58,068 bases of DNA from Rhodanobacter sp. (GCA_027450005.1 DAIDKO010000164.1:1-58068), one strand, 5' to 3'. Counted from the stretch's first letter, positions 36,566-45,441 are shown. Made by a program: numbers and translations. The notes: generated from the sequence alone by a model not told the origin.

Positions 36566-36762
36566 ACCCTGGTGCCATGAACTCGTTGCAGGTGCTGTTG
36601 CTGTGCTGGGCGGCTGGCGCCGTATTGAGCCGTGACGGTGACCGCCTGCACGTCGAGGCCGGAAAGGGCGGCCTGCCGCCCGAACTGCTGGACGCCCTGC
36701 GCGCGAACAAACCCGCCCTGCTGGCGATCCTGCCGGCACGATCCACGGAGGCCACGCCATGA
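36562..36762 (+). CDS. Small TubC_N docking-domain-like protein
   Basis: 66 residues starting at ATG overlapping the previous stop. The pattern DGDRLHVEAGKGGLPPELLD then RANKPALLAILP matches the N-terminal docking fold known from TubC synthetases and small phage or plasmid proteins. It likely binds another protein, but which is not known. ATGA joins it to the next gene. Confidence 0.75.
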   Translation: MNPGAMNSLQVLLLCWAAGAVLSRDGDRLHVEAGKGGLPPELLDALRANKPALLAILPARSTEATP

Positions 36763-37130
36763 CGCTAATGCGAGAGGCGCGCGCGCAAGCGGGAGAGTCT
36801 GGTGTTTTCGGAGAGGTACGCGCACGGGCGAGCGAGTCTGGTGTTTTCGCAGGACTACACGCGCGGGCGGGTGACACTGTGCCGGGAGGCTGCCCCGGCA
36901 GCACCCGGCGCGGTGTGCCTGCCGACTACGCGGGCGACGATCCACGCCTATGCAATGCCCGGACGAAATCGGGGCGACCCTGCCGCGCGCTGAAGCTGGG
37001 CGGCGGGCGCTGCAAGTGGCACGGTGGCCTGAGCACCGGCCCCCGGACACCCGAGGGCAAGGCGAGGTGCGCTGACAACCTGCACGGCTGGCGCGAGCGG
37101 CTACGCGGTGACCCCGGAAAACTCCGGTAG
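36759..37130 (+). CDS. HGGxSTG domain-containing protein
   Basis: 123 residues. The C-terminal half carries a Cys/His cluster and the family signature: CNARTKSGRPCRALKLGGGR then CKWHGGLSTGPRTPEGKAR. This is common in phage and mobile-element proteins of unknown function; the Cys-Cys-Cys-His spacing suggests a zinc site. The N-terminal half is a 13-residue tandem repeat (ARAxAxESGVFx). It is the last gene of the five-gene coupled operon. Confidence 0.8.
   Translation: MTLMREARAQAGESGVFGEVRARASESGVFAGLHARAGDTVPGGCPGSTRRGVPADYAGDDPRLCNARTKSGRPCRALKLGGGRCKWHGGLSTGPRTPEGKARCADNLHGWRERLRGDPGKLR
36772..36849 (+). repeat. 39-bp tandem repeat encoding 13 residues
   Basis: Two consecutive 39-bp units (36772-36810, 36811-36849), both ending GAGTCTGGTGTTTTCG, with a degenerate third after them. 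A GAGTCTGG fragment recurs near 37178. They encode (A/V)RA-x-A-x-ESGVF. Confidence 0.7.
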
Positions 37131-37287
37131 AGCCGCCCAACGGGCCCACATCGCGCGCGTGGGGCGCGGGCGCGAGTGAGTCTGGCCCCTGCGCCTGAGC
37201 GTTGCGCAGCCAGTCGCGAAACGAACCCCATGGATGCGGGGTAGCTGCTACGCAAGATGAGCGGTAAGCGTGGTCACAACCGCGCGC

Positions 37288-37307
37288 TGACGGTAACTTT
37301 GACGGTA
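37288..37307 (+). repeat. Right-end arm-type repeat of the integrative element
   Basis: TGACGGTAACTTTGACGGTA matches 31997-32016 at 19 of 20 bases. Each copy holds two TGACGGTA motifs four bases apart. The two lie just inside the two element ends, as integrase arm sites do. Confidence 0.65.
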
Positions 37308-37361
37308 GGTGACGAACGCTCGCCAGTGGAAACCCCATAGCAGAGCCATGCGCGGGGCATT

Positions 37362-37383
37362 GTTCCATGCCTGCTGCCGCACC
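37362..37383 (+). repeat. Candidate attR, degenerate copy of the tRNA-Thr 3' end
   Basis: GTTCCATGCCTGCTGCCGCA followed by CC agrees with the tRNA end at most positions, including the exact 10-mer CCTGCTGCCG, with two substitutions and one missing G. It lies 55 bp beyond the right arm site, a sensible attachment geometry, but the match is imperfect. Confidence 0.45.
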
Positions 37384-37462
37384 ACCCCCGGCCACAACCG
37401 CCGCGTCGCAGCCGAGCCGCTACACTTGGAAGCTGGCAACTCAGCGACGTGGGCATCGAATC

Positions 37463-38377
37463 ATGAGCAAGCAGATCATCGCCTTGGTGGGCGTACCCAC
37501 CGATATCGGGGCCGGCCATCGCGGCGCCTCGATGGGGCCGGAGGCGCTGCGCGTGGCGCAGATTGCCGAGAAGCTGCGCGCGCGCGGACTGGAAGTGGTC
37601 GATCGCGGCAACCTGCATGGCCCGCACAATCCATGGCTGCCGCCGGTGAACGGCTATCGCCATCTCGACGAGGTGGTGGCGTGGAACCAGGCGACGCACG
37701 CGGCGATCCACGAGGAGCTGACGCACGGCCGGCTGCCGATCATGCTGGGCGGCGACCACTGTCTCGCGATCGGCTCGATCAGCGCGGTGGCGCGGTATTG
37801 CCGCGAGCGCGGCCGCAAGCTACGCGTGCTGTGGCTGGACGCGCATGCCGACTTCAACACCGCCACCATCACGCCCTCGGGCAATATCCACGGCATGCCG
37901 GTGGCCTGCCTGTGCGGCAACGGCCCAGCGGAACTGGTGCAGATCGGCGGCCACGTGCCGGCAACCTCGCCCGAGGTGTTCCGCCAGATCGGTATCCGCT
38001 CGGTGGACGAGGGCGAGAAACGTCTGGTGCGCGAGGCACAGGTCGCCGTGCACGACATGCGCAGCATCGACGAGGTGGGGATGCGCGCGACGATGGAAGC
38101 CGCGCTCGCCGGCATCGACGACGACACCCACCTGCACGTGAGCTTCGACGTGGACTTCCTCGATCCCAGCATCGCGCCCGGCGTGGGCACCACCGTGCGC
38201 GGCGGCCCGAACTACCGCGAGGCGCAGCTGTGCATGGAGATGATCGCCGACAGCGGCAAGCTCGGCTCGCTCGACATCGTCGAACTCAACCCCGCGTTCG
38301 ACAAGCGCAACCAGACGGCGAAGCTCGCGGTGGACCTGGTCGAGTCATTGTTCGGCAAGTCCACCCTATTGCGCTGA
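37463..38377 (+). CDS. rocF: Arginase
   Basis: 304 residues from the ATG at 37463 (an upstream ATG at 37367 lies in the element's edge). Manganese-binding motifs of ureohydrolases are present: GGDH (96-99), DAHAD (126-130) and SFDVDFLDPS. It also has ASMGPEALR near the start. It splits arginine into ornithine and urea. It lies 25 bp before trpS. Confidence 0.94.
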   Translation: MSKQIIALVGVPTDIGAGHRGASMGPEALRVAQIAEKLRARGLEVVDRGNLHGPHNPWLPPVNGYRHLDEVVAWNQATHAAIHEELTHGRLPIMLGGDHCLAIGSISAVARYCRERGRKLRVLWLDAHADFNTATITPSGNIHGMPVACLCGNGPAELVQIGGHVPATSPEVFRQIGIRSVDEGEKRLVREAQVAVHDMRSIDEVGMRATMEAALAGIDDDTHLHVSFDVDFLDPSIAPGVGTTVRGGPNYREAQLCMEMIADSGKLGSLDIVELNPAFDKRNQTAKLAVDLVESLFGKSTLLR

Positions 38378-38402
38378 GCGCGCCACCCAACGACACCAAG
38401 CC

Positions 38403-39749
38403 ATGCACACCCGAGTCCTCACCGGCATCACCACCACCGGCACCCCGCACCTGGGCAACTACGTGGGCGCGATCCGCCCGGCTATCGCAGCCAGCCGCCG
38501 CGCGGACGTGGATGCGTTCTTCTTCCTGGCCGACTACCACGCGCTCATCAAGAGCGACGACGCCGCGCGCATCGAGCGTTCGCGGCTGGAGATCGCGGCG
38601 ACCTGGCTGGCCGCCGGGCTGGATCCCGCGCGCGTCACCTTCTACCGCCAGTCGGACATCCCGGAGATCCCCGAACTGACCTGGTTCCTCACCTGCGTCA
38701 CCGCCAAGGGACTGCTCAACCGCGCGCATGCCTACAAGGCCGCGGTCGACCGCAACGGCGAGATCGGCGAGGACCCCGACGCGGGCGTCACCGCCGGCCT
38801 GTACATGTATCCGGTGCTGATGGCTGCCGACATCCTCGCCTTCGACGCGCACAAGGTGCCGGTGGGCCGCGACCAGATCCAGCACATCGAGATGGCGCGC
38901 GACATCGGCCAACGCTTCAACCACATCTATGGCCGCGACTTCTTCGTGTTGCCCGAAGTGGTGATCGAGGAGCAGGTGGCCACCTTGCCCGGTCTCGACG
39001 GCCGCAAGATGTCCAAGAGCTACGACAACACCGTGCCACTGTTTGCCGGCGGCGCGAAGGTACTGCGCGAAGCGATCATGCGCATCGTCACCGACTCGCG
39101 CGCGCCGGGGGAGCCGAAGGATCCGGGCAGCTCGTCGCTCTACACCATCTTCCGCGCCTTTGCCGACGAGACCGAAAGCGCGGCGTTCCACCAGTCGCTG
39201 CTCGACGGCATCGGCTGGGGCGAGGCCAAGCAGCGCCTATTCGAGCGCATCGAGACCGACGTGGCGCCGATGCGCGAGCGCTACGAAACACTGATCGCCA
39301 AGCCCGACAAGATCGAGGCTATTCTGCGCGAAGGCGCCGCCAAGGCGCGCGCCATCGCCACGCCGAAGCTCGCCGCGATCCGTGACGCCATCGGCCTGCG
39401 CGCGATGGGCGCGGCGCCTGCCGCCAGGCCGAAAAAGCCGGCCACGGCGAAGACCGGCAAGGCACCGCGCTTCGCCAGCTTTCGCAACGGCGACGCCGGC
39501 TTCCGTTTCCGCCTCTTCGCCGCCGACGGCGAAGAACTGCTGCTCTCGACGCCGTTCGGCGACCCCAAGGCCGCCGGCGCGCTGCAGCAGCGCATCCGCC
39601 AGCTTGGGCGCGCCGCTGTGCTGCGTGAGGAGGGGGAGGCACTGGTGCTGGAGTTGGACGGTGAGGCGGTTGCCCGTACTCCGCAGGCTGGTGACGAAAT
39701 GCTCGCGCGGCTTCGCGAGGCCCTTGAGCAGCTGGCCGCACAGGACTGA
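38403..39749 (+). CDS. trpS: Tryptophan-tRNA ligase with a C-terminal extension
   Basis: 448 residues. The class I synthetase core has the HIGH-like motif TPHLGNY (14-20) and KMSKS (about 201-205, GRKMSKSYDN). The core ends around residue 335, the usual bacterial length. A Lys/Ala-rich linker then leads to a ~75-residue domain (GDAGFRFRLFAADGEELLLS) resembling the DUF1508 fold. It charges tRNA-Trp. Similar extensions occur in Xanthomonadales TrpS, as far as I recall. Confidence 0.94.
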   Translation: MHTRVLTGITTTGTPHLGNYVGAIRPAIAASRRADVDAFFFLADYHALIKSDDAARIERSRLEIAATWLAAGLDPARVTFYRQSDIPEIPELTWFLTCVTAKGLLNRAHAYKAAVDRNGEIGEDPDAGVTAGLYMYPVLMAADILAFDAHKVPVGRDQIQHIEMARDIGQRFNHIYGRDFFVLPEVVIEEQVATLPGLDGRKMSKSYDNTVPLFAGGAKVLREAIMRIVTDSRAPGEPKDPGSSSLYTIFRAFADETESAAFHQSLLDGIGWGEAKQRLFERIETDVAPMRERYETLIAKPDKIEAILREGAAKARAIATPKLAAIRDAIGLRAMGAAPAARPKKPATAKTGKAPRFASFRNGDAGFRFRLFAADGEELLLSTPFGDPKAAGALQQRIRQLGRAAVLREEGEALVLELDGEAVARTPQAGDEMLARLREALEQLAAQD

Positions 39750-39760
39750 CGGGGCAGCCG

Positions 39761-40108
39761 ATGCGCTACCTCGCTCTGCTGCTGCTCGCCCCGTGGCTGC
39801 TGATCCTCGGCTGGGCCTACGCGAGCTATCCGAAGTCGCTGCCGCGCACGCCGGCGCGGCGGCTGTTCGACGCGCTGGTGCTGCTGCTCGCCTTCGGCGC
39901 CACGATCTACGCTGGCCTGTTTGGCTACGACGCGGTGCGATTGCCACCGCCAGACCGGGCCGGGCTGCACGGCAGCGGCGCGATCTGGCAGCAGGTGCTG
40001 CCCGCGCTGTGCGGCTACGGCGCGTTCGCCGGCGTGCTGGTACTCGCACTGCTGCTGCGCGCACGACTGTGGCGCCGCCTGCCCGCGGCATCACAGCCGG
40101 AAGCGTGA
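39761..40108 (+). CDS. Small integral membrane protein
   Basis: 115 residues with three hydrophobic helices (about 2-22, 40-60, 85-105) and an Arg-rich tail. It begins 11 bp after trpS, so it is probably cotranscribed. No family is recognised. Confidence 0.65.
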   Translation: MRYLALLLLAPWLLILGWAYASYPKSLPRTPARRLFDALVLLLAFGATIYAGLFGYDAVRLPPPDRAGLHGSGAIWQQVLPALCGYGAFAGVLVLALLLRARLWRRLPAASQPEA

Positions 40109-40227
40109 CTTCCGGCCGTCGCAGGCATCCAAACCCCTGGCGCAACCTGAGCATCTGATGACCGGGCGAATCCTTCGCCCGGCGCGCGCATCCCCCAGCG
40201 CGCCCCACCGATGCGGACTCCCTCGAC

Positions 40228-42462
40228 ATGCGCCTGGCATGCCTGCTTTTGCTCGCCCTCGTTTCGCTGTCGTCGCCAGCCCTCGCGGTGACGATGGATG
40301 GCCATATCCATCCGGCTGAGTGGCGGGGTGCGCTGCACATCACCGATTTCCGGCAGACCCAGCCGCTTACCGGCAAGCCAGCCACGCTGCCCACCGAGGC
40401 CTGGGTGCTGGCCACGCCGCAGGGTTTGGCGGTGGCGTTCCGCTGCACCCAGCCGCCCGGCGTGCCGCGCAGCACCGAGCAGGTGCAGCGCGACTTCGAG
40501 GATCCGGTGGACCGGGTGAACCTGATCGTCGACTTCAACGGCGACGGCCGCACCGGCTACAACTTCACGGTCAGCTACAGCGGCGGCGTCTACGACGCCG
40601 TGGTCACCAACGAAAGTGACTTCAACAAGGACTGGGACGGGCTCTGGCAATCCGCAGTGAGCCACGACGCACAAGGCTGGACGGCGGAGATCCTGGTGCC
40701 CTGGTACACCGCGCCGATGCGCCACGGCCACGATGGCAAGCGCATCGTCGGCCTCTACCTGGATCGCGTGGTGGCCGCCACCGGCGAGCGCGACGCGTGG
40801 CCGGTGGCCAGCTACCAGCGCGCCCGCTTCCTGTCCGATTTCCGGCGCGTCAAGCTCGCGCAGTACCACCAATCCCTGCTTGCGGTCACGCCCTACGTGT
40901 CGGGCGTGTACGACAACGTCCACGGGCGCAGCCGGCTCACCGAGGGGGCCGACATCTTCTGGAAGCCGAACGGCCAGTTCCAGCTAACTGCCACCCTGAA
41001 CCCGGACTTCGGCGAGGTGGAAAGCGACGACCTGGTGGTGAATTTCGGCGCCACCGAGACCTACTACAGCGACAAGCGGCCGTTCTTCACCGAGAACCAG
41101 GGCATCTTCGACTTCGGCCTGCTCGACGACAACAGCCAGCTGGTCTACACGCGCCGCGTCGGTGGGCCGGCGGACGACGGCCACGGCGTGAGCAGCATCA
41201 ACGGCGCGGTGAAGCTCAACGGCAGCGTGGGCGGCACCAGCTACGGCCTGCTCGCTGCCGACGAGGCCGGCGCGGACGGGCGCCGGTTCAGTGCCGCGCG
41301 GCTGGTCCACGACTTCGGCACGCAGAGCCTCGGCCTGATGCTGACCGACGTCGACCATCCCTGGCTCGGCCGCGATGCGCGCGTGATCGGGATCGACGAC
41401 CACTGGCATCCCACCGCCCGCGTCACCGTGGCGGCCAACGTGGTCGGCAGCGACATCGCGCAGGACGGCCGGCATGCCCGCGGCAGCGGCGCCACCCTGC
41501 TGGTCGACGCCGACCACGGCGGCGGCTGGCGCGAACAGTGGGCGGCGATGCACTTCAACCGGGGCTTGCAGGTCAACGACTTCGGCTACCTCGCGCGCAA
41601 CGACCTGAACTACGCGCACTGGGAAGTGCGCAAGCGCGACACCGACCTGCCGGCGGACTCGATCTACAACTCGCACGACTGGCACGTACGCGTGGACGCA
41701 CTGGACGACACGCGCGGGCTGAACCTGCGGCGGCAGTTCCGGGTGCTGCGCGACAGCAGCCTGCGCAATGGCGCTACCGAAGAGGTTCAGCTCAACGTCA
41801 ACAGTGCGGCATGGGACGACCTGCTCACCCGCGGCCACGGCGCGCTGTTCCTGCCGCCGACCTTCGATCTGTTCTACAAGTACATCACGCCGCGGCATGG
41901 CGCGCTGGCCTACAAGCTGGTCGCGGAATCGCTGAGCGGCGGATTGGCCGGTAACCGCAGCGTCGGCTACGACGTGGAGTTCATCCCGACGTTCTATCTC
42001 GGCGACAGCTTCAACCTGTATGCCGGCCCGTACTACGAGCACCAGCCCGACTGGCTGGTGTGGCAACACGACAACCTGATCGGCCGCTTCGACGAGCACA
42101 CGCTCGAACTGCTGGCCGGCTTCGACTGGAGCATCGGCAGCCGGCAGGAGCTGCGCATGAAGCTGGAAGGTCTCGGGCTGGATGCGCACATCCGTGGCGC
42201 CTACCGCGTCGCTGCCAATGGTCGCGCGGTCGCCAGCAACGACCCGGTGGGCAACCTGGGCGTGCGCAACATGGGGCTGCAGGTCCGCTATCGCTACCAG
42301 CTCGCGCCGCTGTCCTACCTGTACGTGGTGTATGCGCGCGGCGGCTACGTGATGGACGACTACGTGCAGGACAGCGGCGTACGCAACATGTTCGAGCAGA
42401 GCTTCTCGCTGCGCAACGACGAGCAACTGCTGGTCAAGCTGGACTACCGCTTCGACATCTGA
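40228..42462 (+). CDS. DUF5916 outer-membrane protein with N-terminal CBM9-like domain
   Basis: 744 residues. The signal peptide is followed by a carbohydrate-binding-family-9-like beta sandwich (DGHIHPAEWRGALHITDF, DRVNLIVDFNGDGRTGYNF). A large C-terminal DUF5916 barrel carries the family sequence LNPDFGEVESDDLVVNFGAT and KRPFFTENQGIFDFG, and ends in KLDYRFDI. Members are outer-membrane proteins of unknown function, possibly for binding or import of glycans. The 120-bp gap before it has no clear ribosome site. Confidence 0.88.
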   Translation: MRLACLLLLALVSLSSPALAVTMDGHIHPAEWRGALHITDFRQTQPLTGKPATLPTEAWVLATPQGLAVAFRCTQPPGVPRSTEQVQRDFEDPVDRVNLIVDFNGDGRTGYNFTVSYSGGVYDAVVTNESDFNKDWDGLWQSAVSHDAQGWTAEILVPWYTAPMRHGHDGKRIVGLYLDRVVAATGERDAWPVASYQRARFLSDFRRVKLAQYHQSLLAVTPYVSGVYDNVHGRSRLTEGADIFWKPNGQFQLTATLNPDFGEVESDDLVVNFGATETYYSDKRPFFTENQGIFDFGLLDDNSQLVYTRRVGGPADDGHGVSSINGAVKLNGSVGGTSYGLLAADEAGADGRRFSAARLVHDFGTQSLGLMLTDVDHPWLGRDARVIGIDDHWHPTARVTVAANVVGSDIAQDGRHARGSGATLLVDADHGGGWREQWAAMHFNRGLQVNDFGYLARNDLNYAHWEVRKRDTDLPADSIYNSHDWHVRVDALDDTRGLNLRRQFRVLRDSSLRNGATEEVQLNVNSAAWDDLLTRGHGALFLPPTFDLFYKYITPRHGALAYKLVAESLSGGLAGNRSVGYDVEFIPTFYLGDSFNLYAGPYYEHQPDWLVWQHDNLIGRFDEHTLELLAGFDWSIGSRQELRMKLEGLGLDAHIRGAYRVAANGRAVASNDPVGNLGVRNMGLQVRYRYQLAPLSYLYVVYARGGYVMDDYVQDSGVRNMFEQSFSLRNDEQLLVKLDYRFDI

Positions 42463-42717
42463 GCCGGGTCAGTCCCGGCGGTGGGATACGGGCCGGACGC
42501 ACCGCGTCGCCGATGCCCGGTGTAGAAGCGCTGCCTGCTTGGCGCTTCCATCACCCACGTGCGCCACGCGGGCAGGACCGGGCCGCATCACCCGGGCCAT
42601 CGTCCGTACAGTCCAGCACCGGGGCGCGCAGACGTGCCGCGATGCACGGGATGCCTTGCAAGGAACGGAGGCGCCCGGTCTGCGCCGGCGCGCGGGCCGG
42701 CGCATCCTTGCTGCCGC

Positions 42718-43704
42718 TCAGCGCGCCAGCGGCGCGATGCGCTGCTCGATCGCGCCGAAGATCGAGGCGCCGTGCGCGTCGGTGACCTCGATGCGCAGCG
42801 TGTCGCCGTATTTCAGGAACGGCGTCGCGGGCTTGCCATCGCGCAGCGTCTCCACCGTGCGCTGCTCGGCGAGGCAGGTGGCGCCCTTGGAGGTATCCTG
42901 GTTGGCGATGGTGCCGGAGCCGACGAGGGTGCCGGCGGTGAGCGGACGCGTCTTGGCCGCGTGCGCCACCAGCTGGGCGAAACTGAACTGCATGTCCACG
43001 CCGCACTCCGCTTCGCCGAACCACTGGCCGTTGAGCCAGGTGCGCATCGGCAGGTGGAGCTTGTCGCCTTGCCAGGCGTCGCCCAGTTCGTCCGGCGTCA
43101 CCAGCACCGGCGACAGCGCCGAGCGCGGCTTCGACTGCAGGAAGCCGAAGCCCTTGGCCAGCTCGCCCGGGATCAGCCCGCGCAGCGAGACGTCGTTGAC
43201 CAAGCCGACCAGCTGGATGTGCCCGGCCGCCTCGGCGGGCGTGGCCGCCATCGGCACGTCGTCTGTGACCACCACGACCTCGGCCTCGAGGTCGATGCCG
43301 TAGTCCTCGCTGGGCACCACCACCGGATCGCGCGGGCCGAGGAAGCCGGCGCTGGTGGCCTGGTACATCAACGGATCGGTGTAGAACGATTCGGGCACCT
43401 CGGCGCCGCGCGCCTTGCGCACGCGCTCCACGTGCGGCAGGTAGGCCGAGCCATCGACGAACTCATAGGCACGCGGCAGCGGCGAGGCCAGCGCCGTCAT
43501 GTCCAGCGCGAACGCGCCGGTGGCCTTGCCGGCGTTCAAGTCGTCGGACAAGGCATTCAAGCGGGGCGCCACGTTCGACCAGTCGTCCAGCGCCGCCTGC
43601 AGGGTGGCGGCGATGCCGGTGGCCTTCACCGCGATGCCGAGGTCTCGGCTGACCACGACCAGCGTGCCGTCGCGCCCGCCTTCCTTCAGGGAACCCAGTT
43701 TCAT
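42718..43704 (-). CDS. fahA: Fumarylacetoacetase (FAH family)
   Basis: 328 residues with the FAH hydrolase pattern: YGIDLEAEVVVVTDDVPMAA, GHIQLVGLVNDVSLRGLIPG, SPVLVTPDELG, and GTLVGSGTIANQD at the active-site side. It cleaves fumarylacetoacetate to fumarate and acetoacetate, the last step of tyrosine breakdown, by carbon-carbon hydrolysis. GGAG precedes the start. It is 64 bp after hmgA. No maleylacetoacetate isomerase is in the window. Confidence 0.9.
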   Translation of the reverse strand: MKLGSLKEGGRDGTLVVVSRDLGIAVKATGIAATLQAALDDWSNVAPRLNALSDDLNAGKATGAFALDMTALASPLPRAYEFVDGSAYLPHVERVRKARGAEVPESFYTDPLMYQATSAGFLGPRDPVVVPSEDYGIDLEAEVVVVTDDVPMAATPAEAAGHIQLVGLVNDVSLRGLIPGELAKGFGFLQSKPRSALSPVLVTPDELGDAWQGDKLHLPMRTWLNGQWFGEAECGVDMQFSFAQLVAHAAKTRPLTAGTLVGSGTIANQDTSKGATCLAEQRTVETLRDGKPATPFLKYGDTLRIEVTDAHGASIFGAIEQRIAPLAR

Positions 43705-43768
43705 GTCTTGCTCCGCGGGCCGCGCTCGGCGGGCGGCCCTGATGTTTGGTTGATCCGGTGGCTCGTCT

Positions 43769-45052
43769 TTACTTGCCGCTGAAATGCTTGCGGATGCCCT
43801 GCCAGCATTCGTGGTAGTTGCCTTGCAGCTCCTTCGACTCCAGCGCCTGCCGGGTCGGATGGAGCACGCGGCGCGTCTCGAACATGAAGGCCATGGTGCC
43901 GGTGATCACGTCGGGCTGGGACAGGTCGCGCGTCGAGGCCTTCTCGTAGGTCGCCGCGTCCGGGCCGTGGCCGCTCATGCAATTGTGCAGCGAAGCGCCG
44001 CCCGGCACGAAGCCCTCGGCCTTGGCGTCGTAGGCGCCGGTGACCAGGCCCATGAACTCGCTGGCGATGTTGCGATGGAACCACGGCGGGCGGAAGGTGT
44101 GCTGCGCCACCAGCCAGCGCGGCGGGAAGATCACGAAGTCCAGGTTGCTCACACCTGCCGTGTCGCTGGGCGAATTCAGCACCAGGAAGATGCTCGGATC
44201 CGGATGGTCGTAGCTGATCGAGCCGATCGTGTTGAAACGGCGCAGATCGTACTTGTAAGGCGCGTAGTTGCCGTGCCAGCCGACCACGTCAAGCGGCGAA
44301 TGGCCGATCTTCGCGCGCCACAGGTTGCCCTGGAACTTGGCCACCAGCTCGAAATCTCCCTCGACGTCCTCGTACGCCGCCACCGGGGTAAGGAAGTCGC
44401 GTGGGTTGGCCAGGCCATTGCTGCCGATCGGGCCGAGGTCCGGCAGGCGCAGCAGCGCACCGAAGTTCTCGGCGATGTAGCCGCGCGCGGCGGTGTCCAG
44501 CAGCTCTACGCGGAAGCGCACGCCGCGCGGGATCACCGCGATCTCCAACGGCTCCAGCTCGATCGCGCCGAACTCGGTGGCCAGGCGCAGGCGCCCCTGC
44601 TGCGGCACGATCAGCAGCTCGCCGTCGGCGTCATAGAAATAGCGGTCCTGCATCGAGCGGTTCGCCGCATACATGTGGATGCCGACGCCCGACTGCTCCG
44701 CCGCGCCGCCGTTGCCGGCCATGGTGACGATACCGTCGACGAAGTCGGTGGGCGCGGACGGCAGCGGCAGCGGATTCCAGCGCAGCTGGTTGGGACTGGC
44801 CGGCACCTCGTCGAAGCGGTTGTGGAATCGGCCGGCCGCCATCGGCTCGAACGGCTGGTGCATCGCCGCCGGACGGATGCGGTACAGCCAGCTGCGCCGG
44901 TTGGCATGGCGCGGCGCGGTGAACGCGGTGCCGGACAGCTGCTCGGCGTACAGGCCATGCGCCGCCTGCTGCGGCGAGTTCTGCCCCTCCGGCAGCGTGC
45001 CGGACATGGCCTCGGTGGCAAATTCGTTGGCGAAGCCGGTTTGGTAGTTCAT
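43769..45052 (-). CDS. hmgA: Homogentisate 1,2-dioxygenase
   Basis: 427 residues, full length, starting [20 protein letters not shown]. It has the conserved cupin regions with [40 protein letters not shown] and the iron-binding HRN-x4-EFMG stretch. It opens the homogentisate ring to maleylacetoacetate. Its ATG overlaps the stop of the GIY-YIG gene (ATGA), with AGGAAAG upstream. Confidence 0.97.
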   Translation of the reverse strand: MNYQTGFANEFATEAMSGTLPEGQNSPQQAAHGLYAEQLSGTAFTAPRHANRRSWLYRIRPAAMHQPFEPMAAGRFHNRFDEVPASPNQLRWNPLPLPSAPTDFVDGIVTMAGNGGAAEQSGVGIHMYAANRSMQDRYFYDADGELLIVPQQGRLRLATEFGAIELEPLEIAVIPRGVRFRVELLDTAARGYIAENFGALLRLPDLGPIGSNGLANPRDFLTPVAAYEDVEGDFELVAKFQGNLWRAKIGHSPLDVVGWHGNYAPYKYDLRRFNTIGSISYDHPDPSIFLVLNSPSDTAGVSNLDFVIFPPRWLVAQHTFRPPWFHRNIASEFMGLVTGAYDAKAEGFVPGGASLHNCMSGHGPDAATYEKASTRDLSQPDVITGTMAFMFETRRVLHPTRQALESKELQGNYHECWQGIRKHFSGK

Positions 45053-45441
45053 GCGTCACTTTCCTGATCGGGTTCATGCGCGCCGGCAACATCACCGTTC
45101 GCGCTGAGCGTAGCTCGCGCAGCGGGCGCAGTCGAAGCGCCCTGACGCGCGCACTGATGCCTATGCCTGCCCTTGGCCAGGGTACTTACGGCGCCCCAGT
45201 CTCCGGCGATATACGCCAACTTCTTCGCGCGGCTCCAGCCTTTGAGCTTTCGCTCCATCGCCAGGGCTTCGATACGCGTTTCGAACGCTTCTGCGTGGAT
45301 CAGCTTGAGAGGACGCCGCACTGCGGTATAGGCGCACCCCTTGCCTTCGTCGTGCTGCTCCATCCGCTTATCCAGATTGTCCGTATGGCCGATGTAAAAA
45401 CTACCGTCGGCGCATTCGAGGATATAGAGGACAAAATCCAT
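45049..45441 (-). CDS. GIY-YIG nuclease-domain protein
   Basis: 130 residues. The GIY-YIG-like core is [20 protein letters not shown] (the first triad reads LYI), followed by the conserved Arg in [12 protein letters not shown], and [24 protein letters not shown] with the catalytic Glu. Family members alone are about 90 residues; here residues ~100-130 are encoded by an inverted repeat and read through to the hmgA start codon. It is inserted between hpd and hmgA. Confidence 0.9.
   Translation of the reverse strand: MDFVLYILECADGSFYIGHTDNLDKRMEQHDEGKGCAYTAVRRPLKLIHAEAFETRIEALAMERKLKGWSRAKKLAYIAGDWGAVSTLAKGRHRHQCARQGASTAPAARATLSANGDVAGAHEPDQESDA
45095..45141 (+). repeat. Inverted repeat, left copy, by the GIY-YIG gene
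   Basis: CCGTTCGCGCTGAGCGTAG at 45095-45113, and GTCGAAGCGC ending near 45141. It matches, in reverse, the copy at 45459-45502. It lies inside the 3' part of the GIY-YIG frame. Confidence 0.6.

Larger units (their letters stand above)
31860..37383. mobile_element. Compact tRNA-Thr integrative element (satellite/IME-like)
   Basis: A ~5.5-kb block bounded on the left by the 3' end of tRNA-Thr and on the right by a degenerate copy of it at 37362-37383. Contents in order: tyrosine integrase, HigB, HigA, AlpA, CHC2 zinc finger, TOPRIM/RecA-like ATPase, TubC_N-like and HGGxSTG proteins. Int-AlpA-primase is the order of P4-like and other Gram-negative phage satellites. No structural, packaging, mobilisation or conjugation gene is found, so it is either minimal, degenerate, or dependent on a helper. 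Local AT-rich patches and repeat clusters differ from the flanks. Confidence 0.8.

Noticed and set aside
31860..37383. Prophage interpretation of the tRNA-Thr block
   Set aside because: No capsid, tail, terminase, lysis or portal gene is found; satellite or IME-like is the better reading.
37367..37462. Upstream extension of the arginase frame
   Set aside because: Residues before the ATG at 37463 are not arginase-like and overlap the candidate right attachment site.
42463..42717. Possible terminator GCCGGG/CCCGGC after the DUF5916 gene
   Set aside because: Six-bp stem with no U-run; too weak to call, and no gene is visible in this 255-bp gap.
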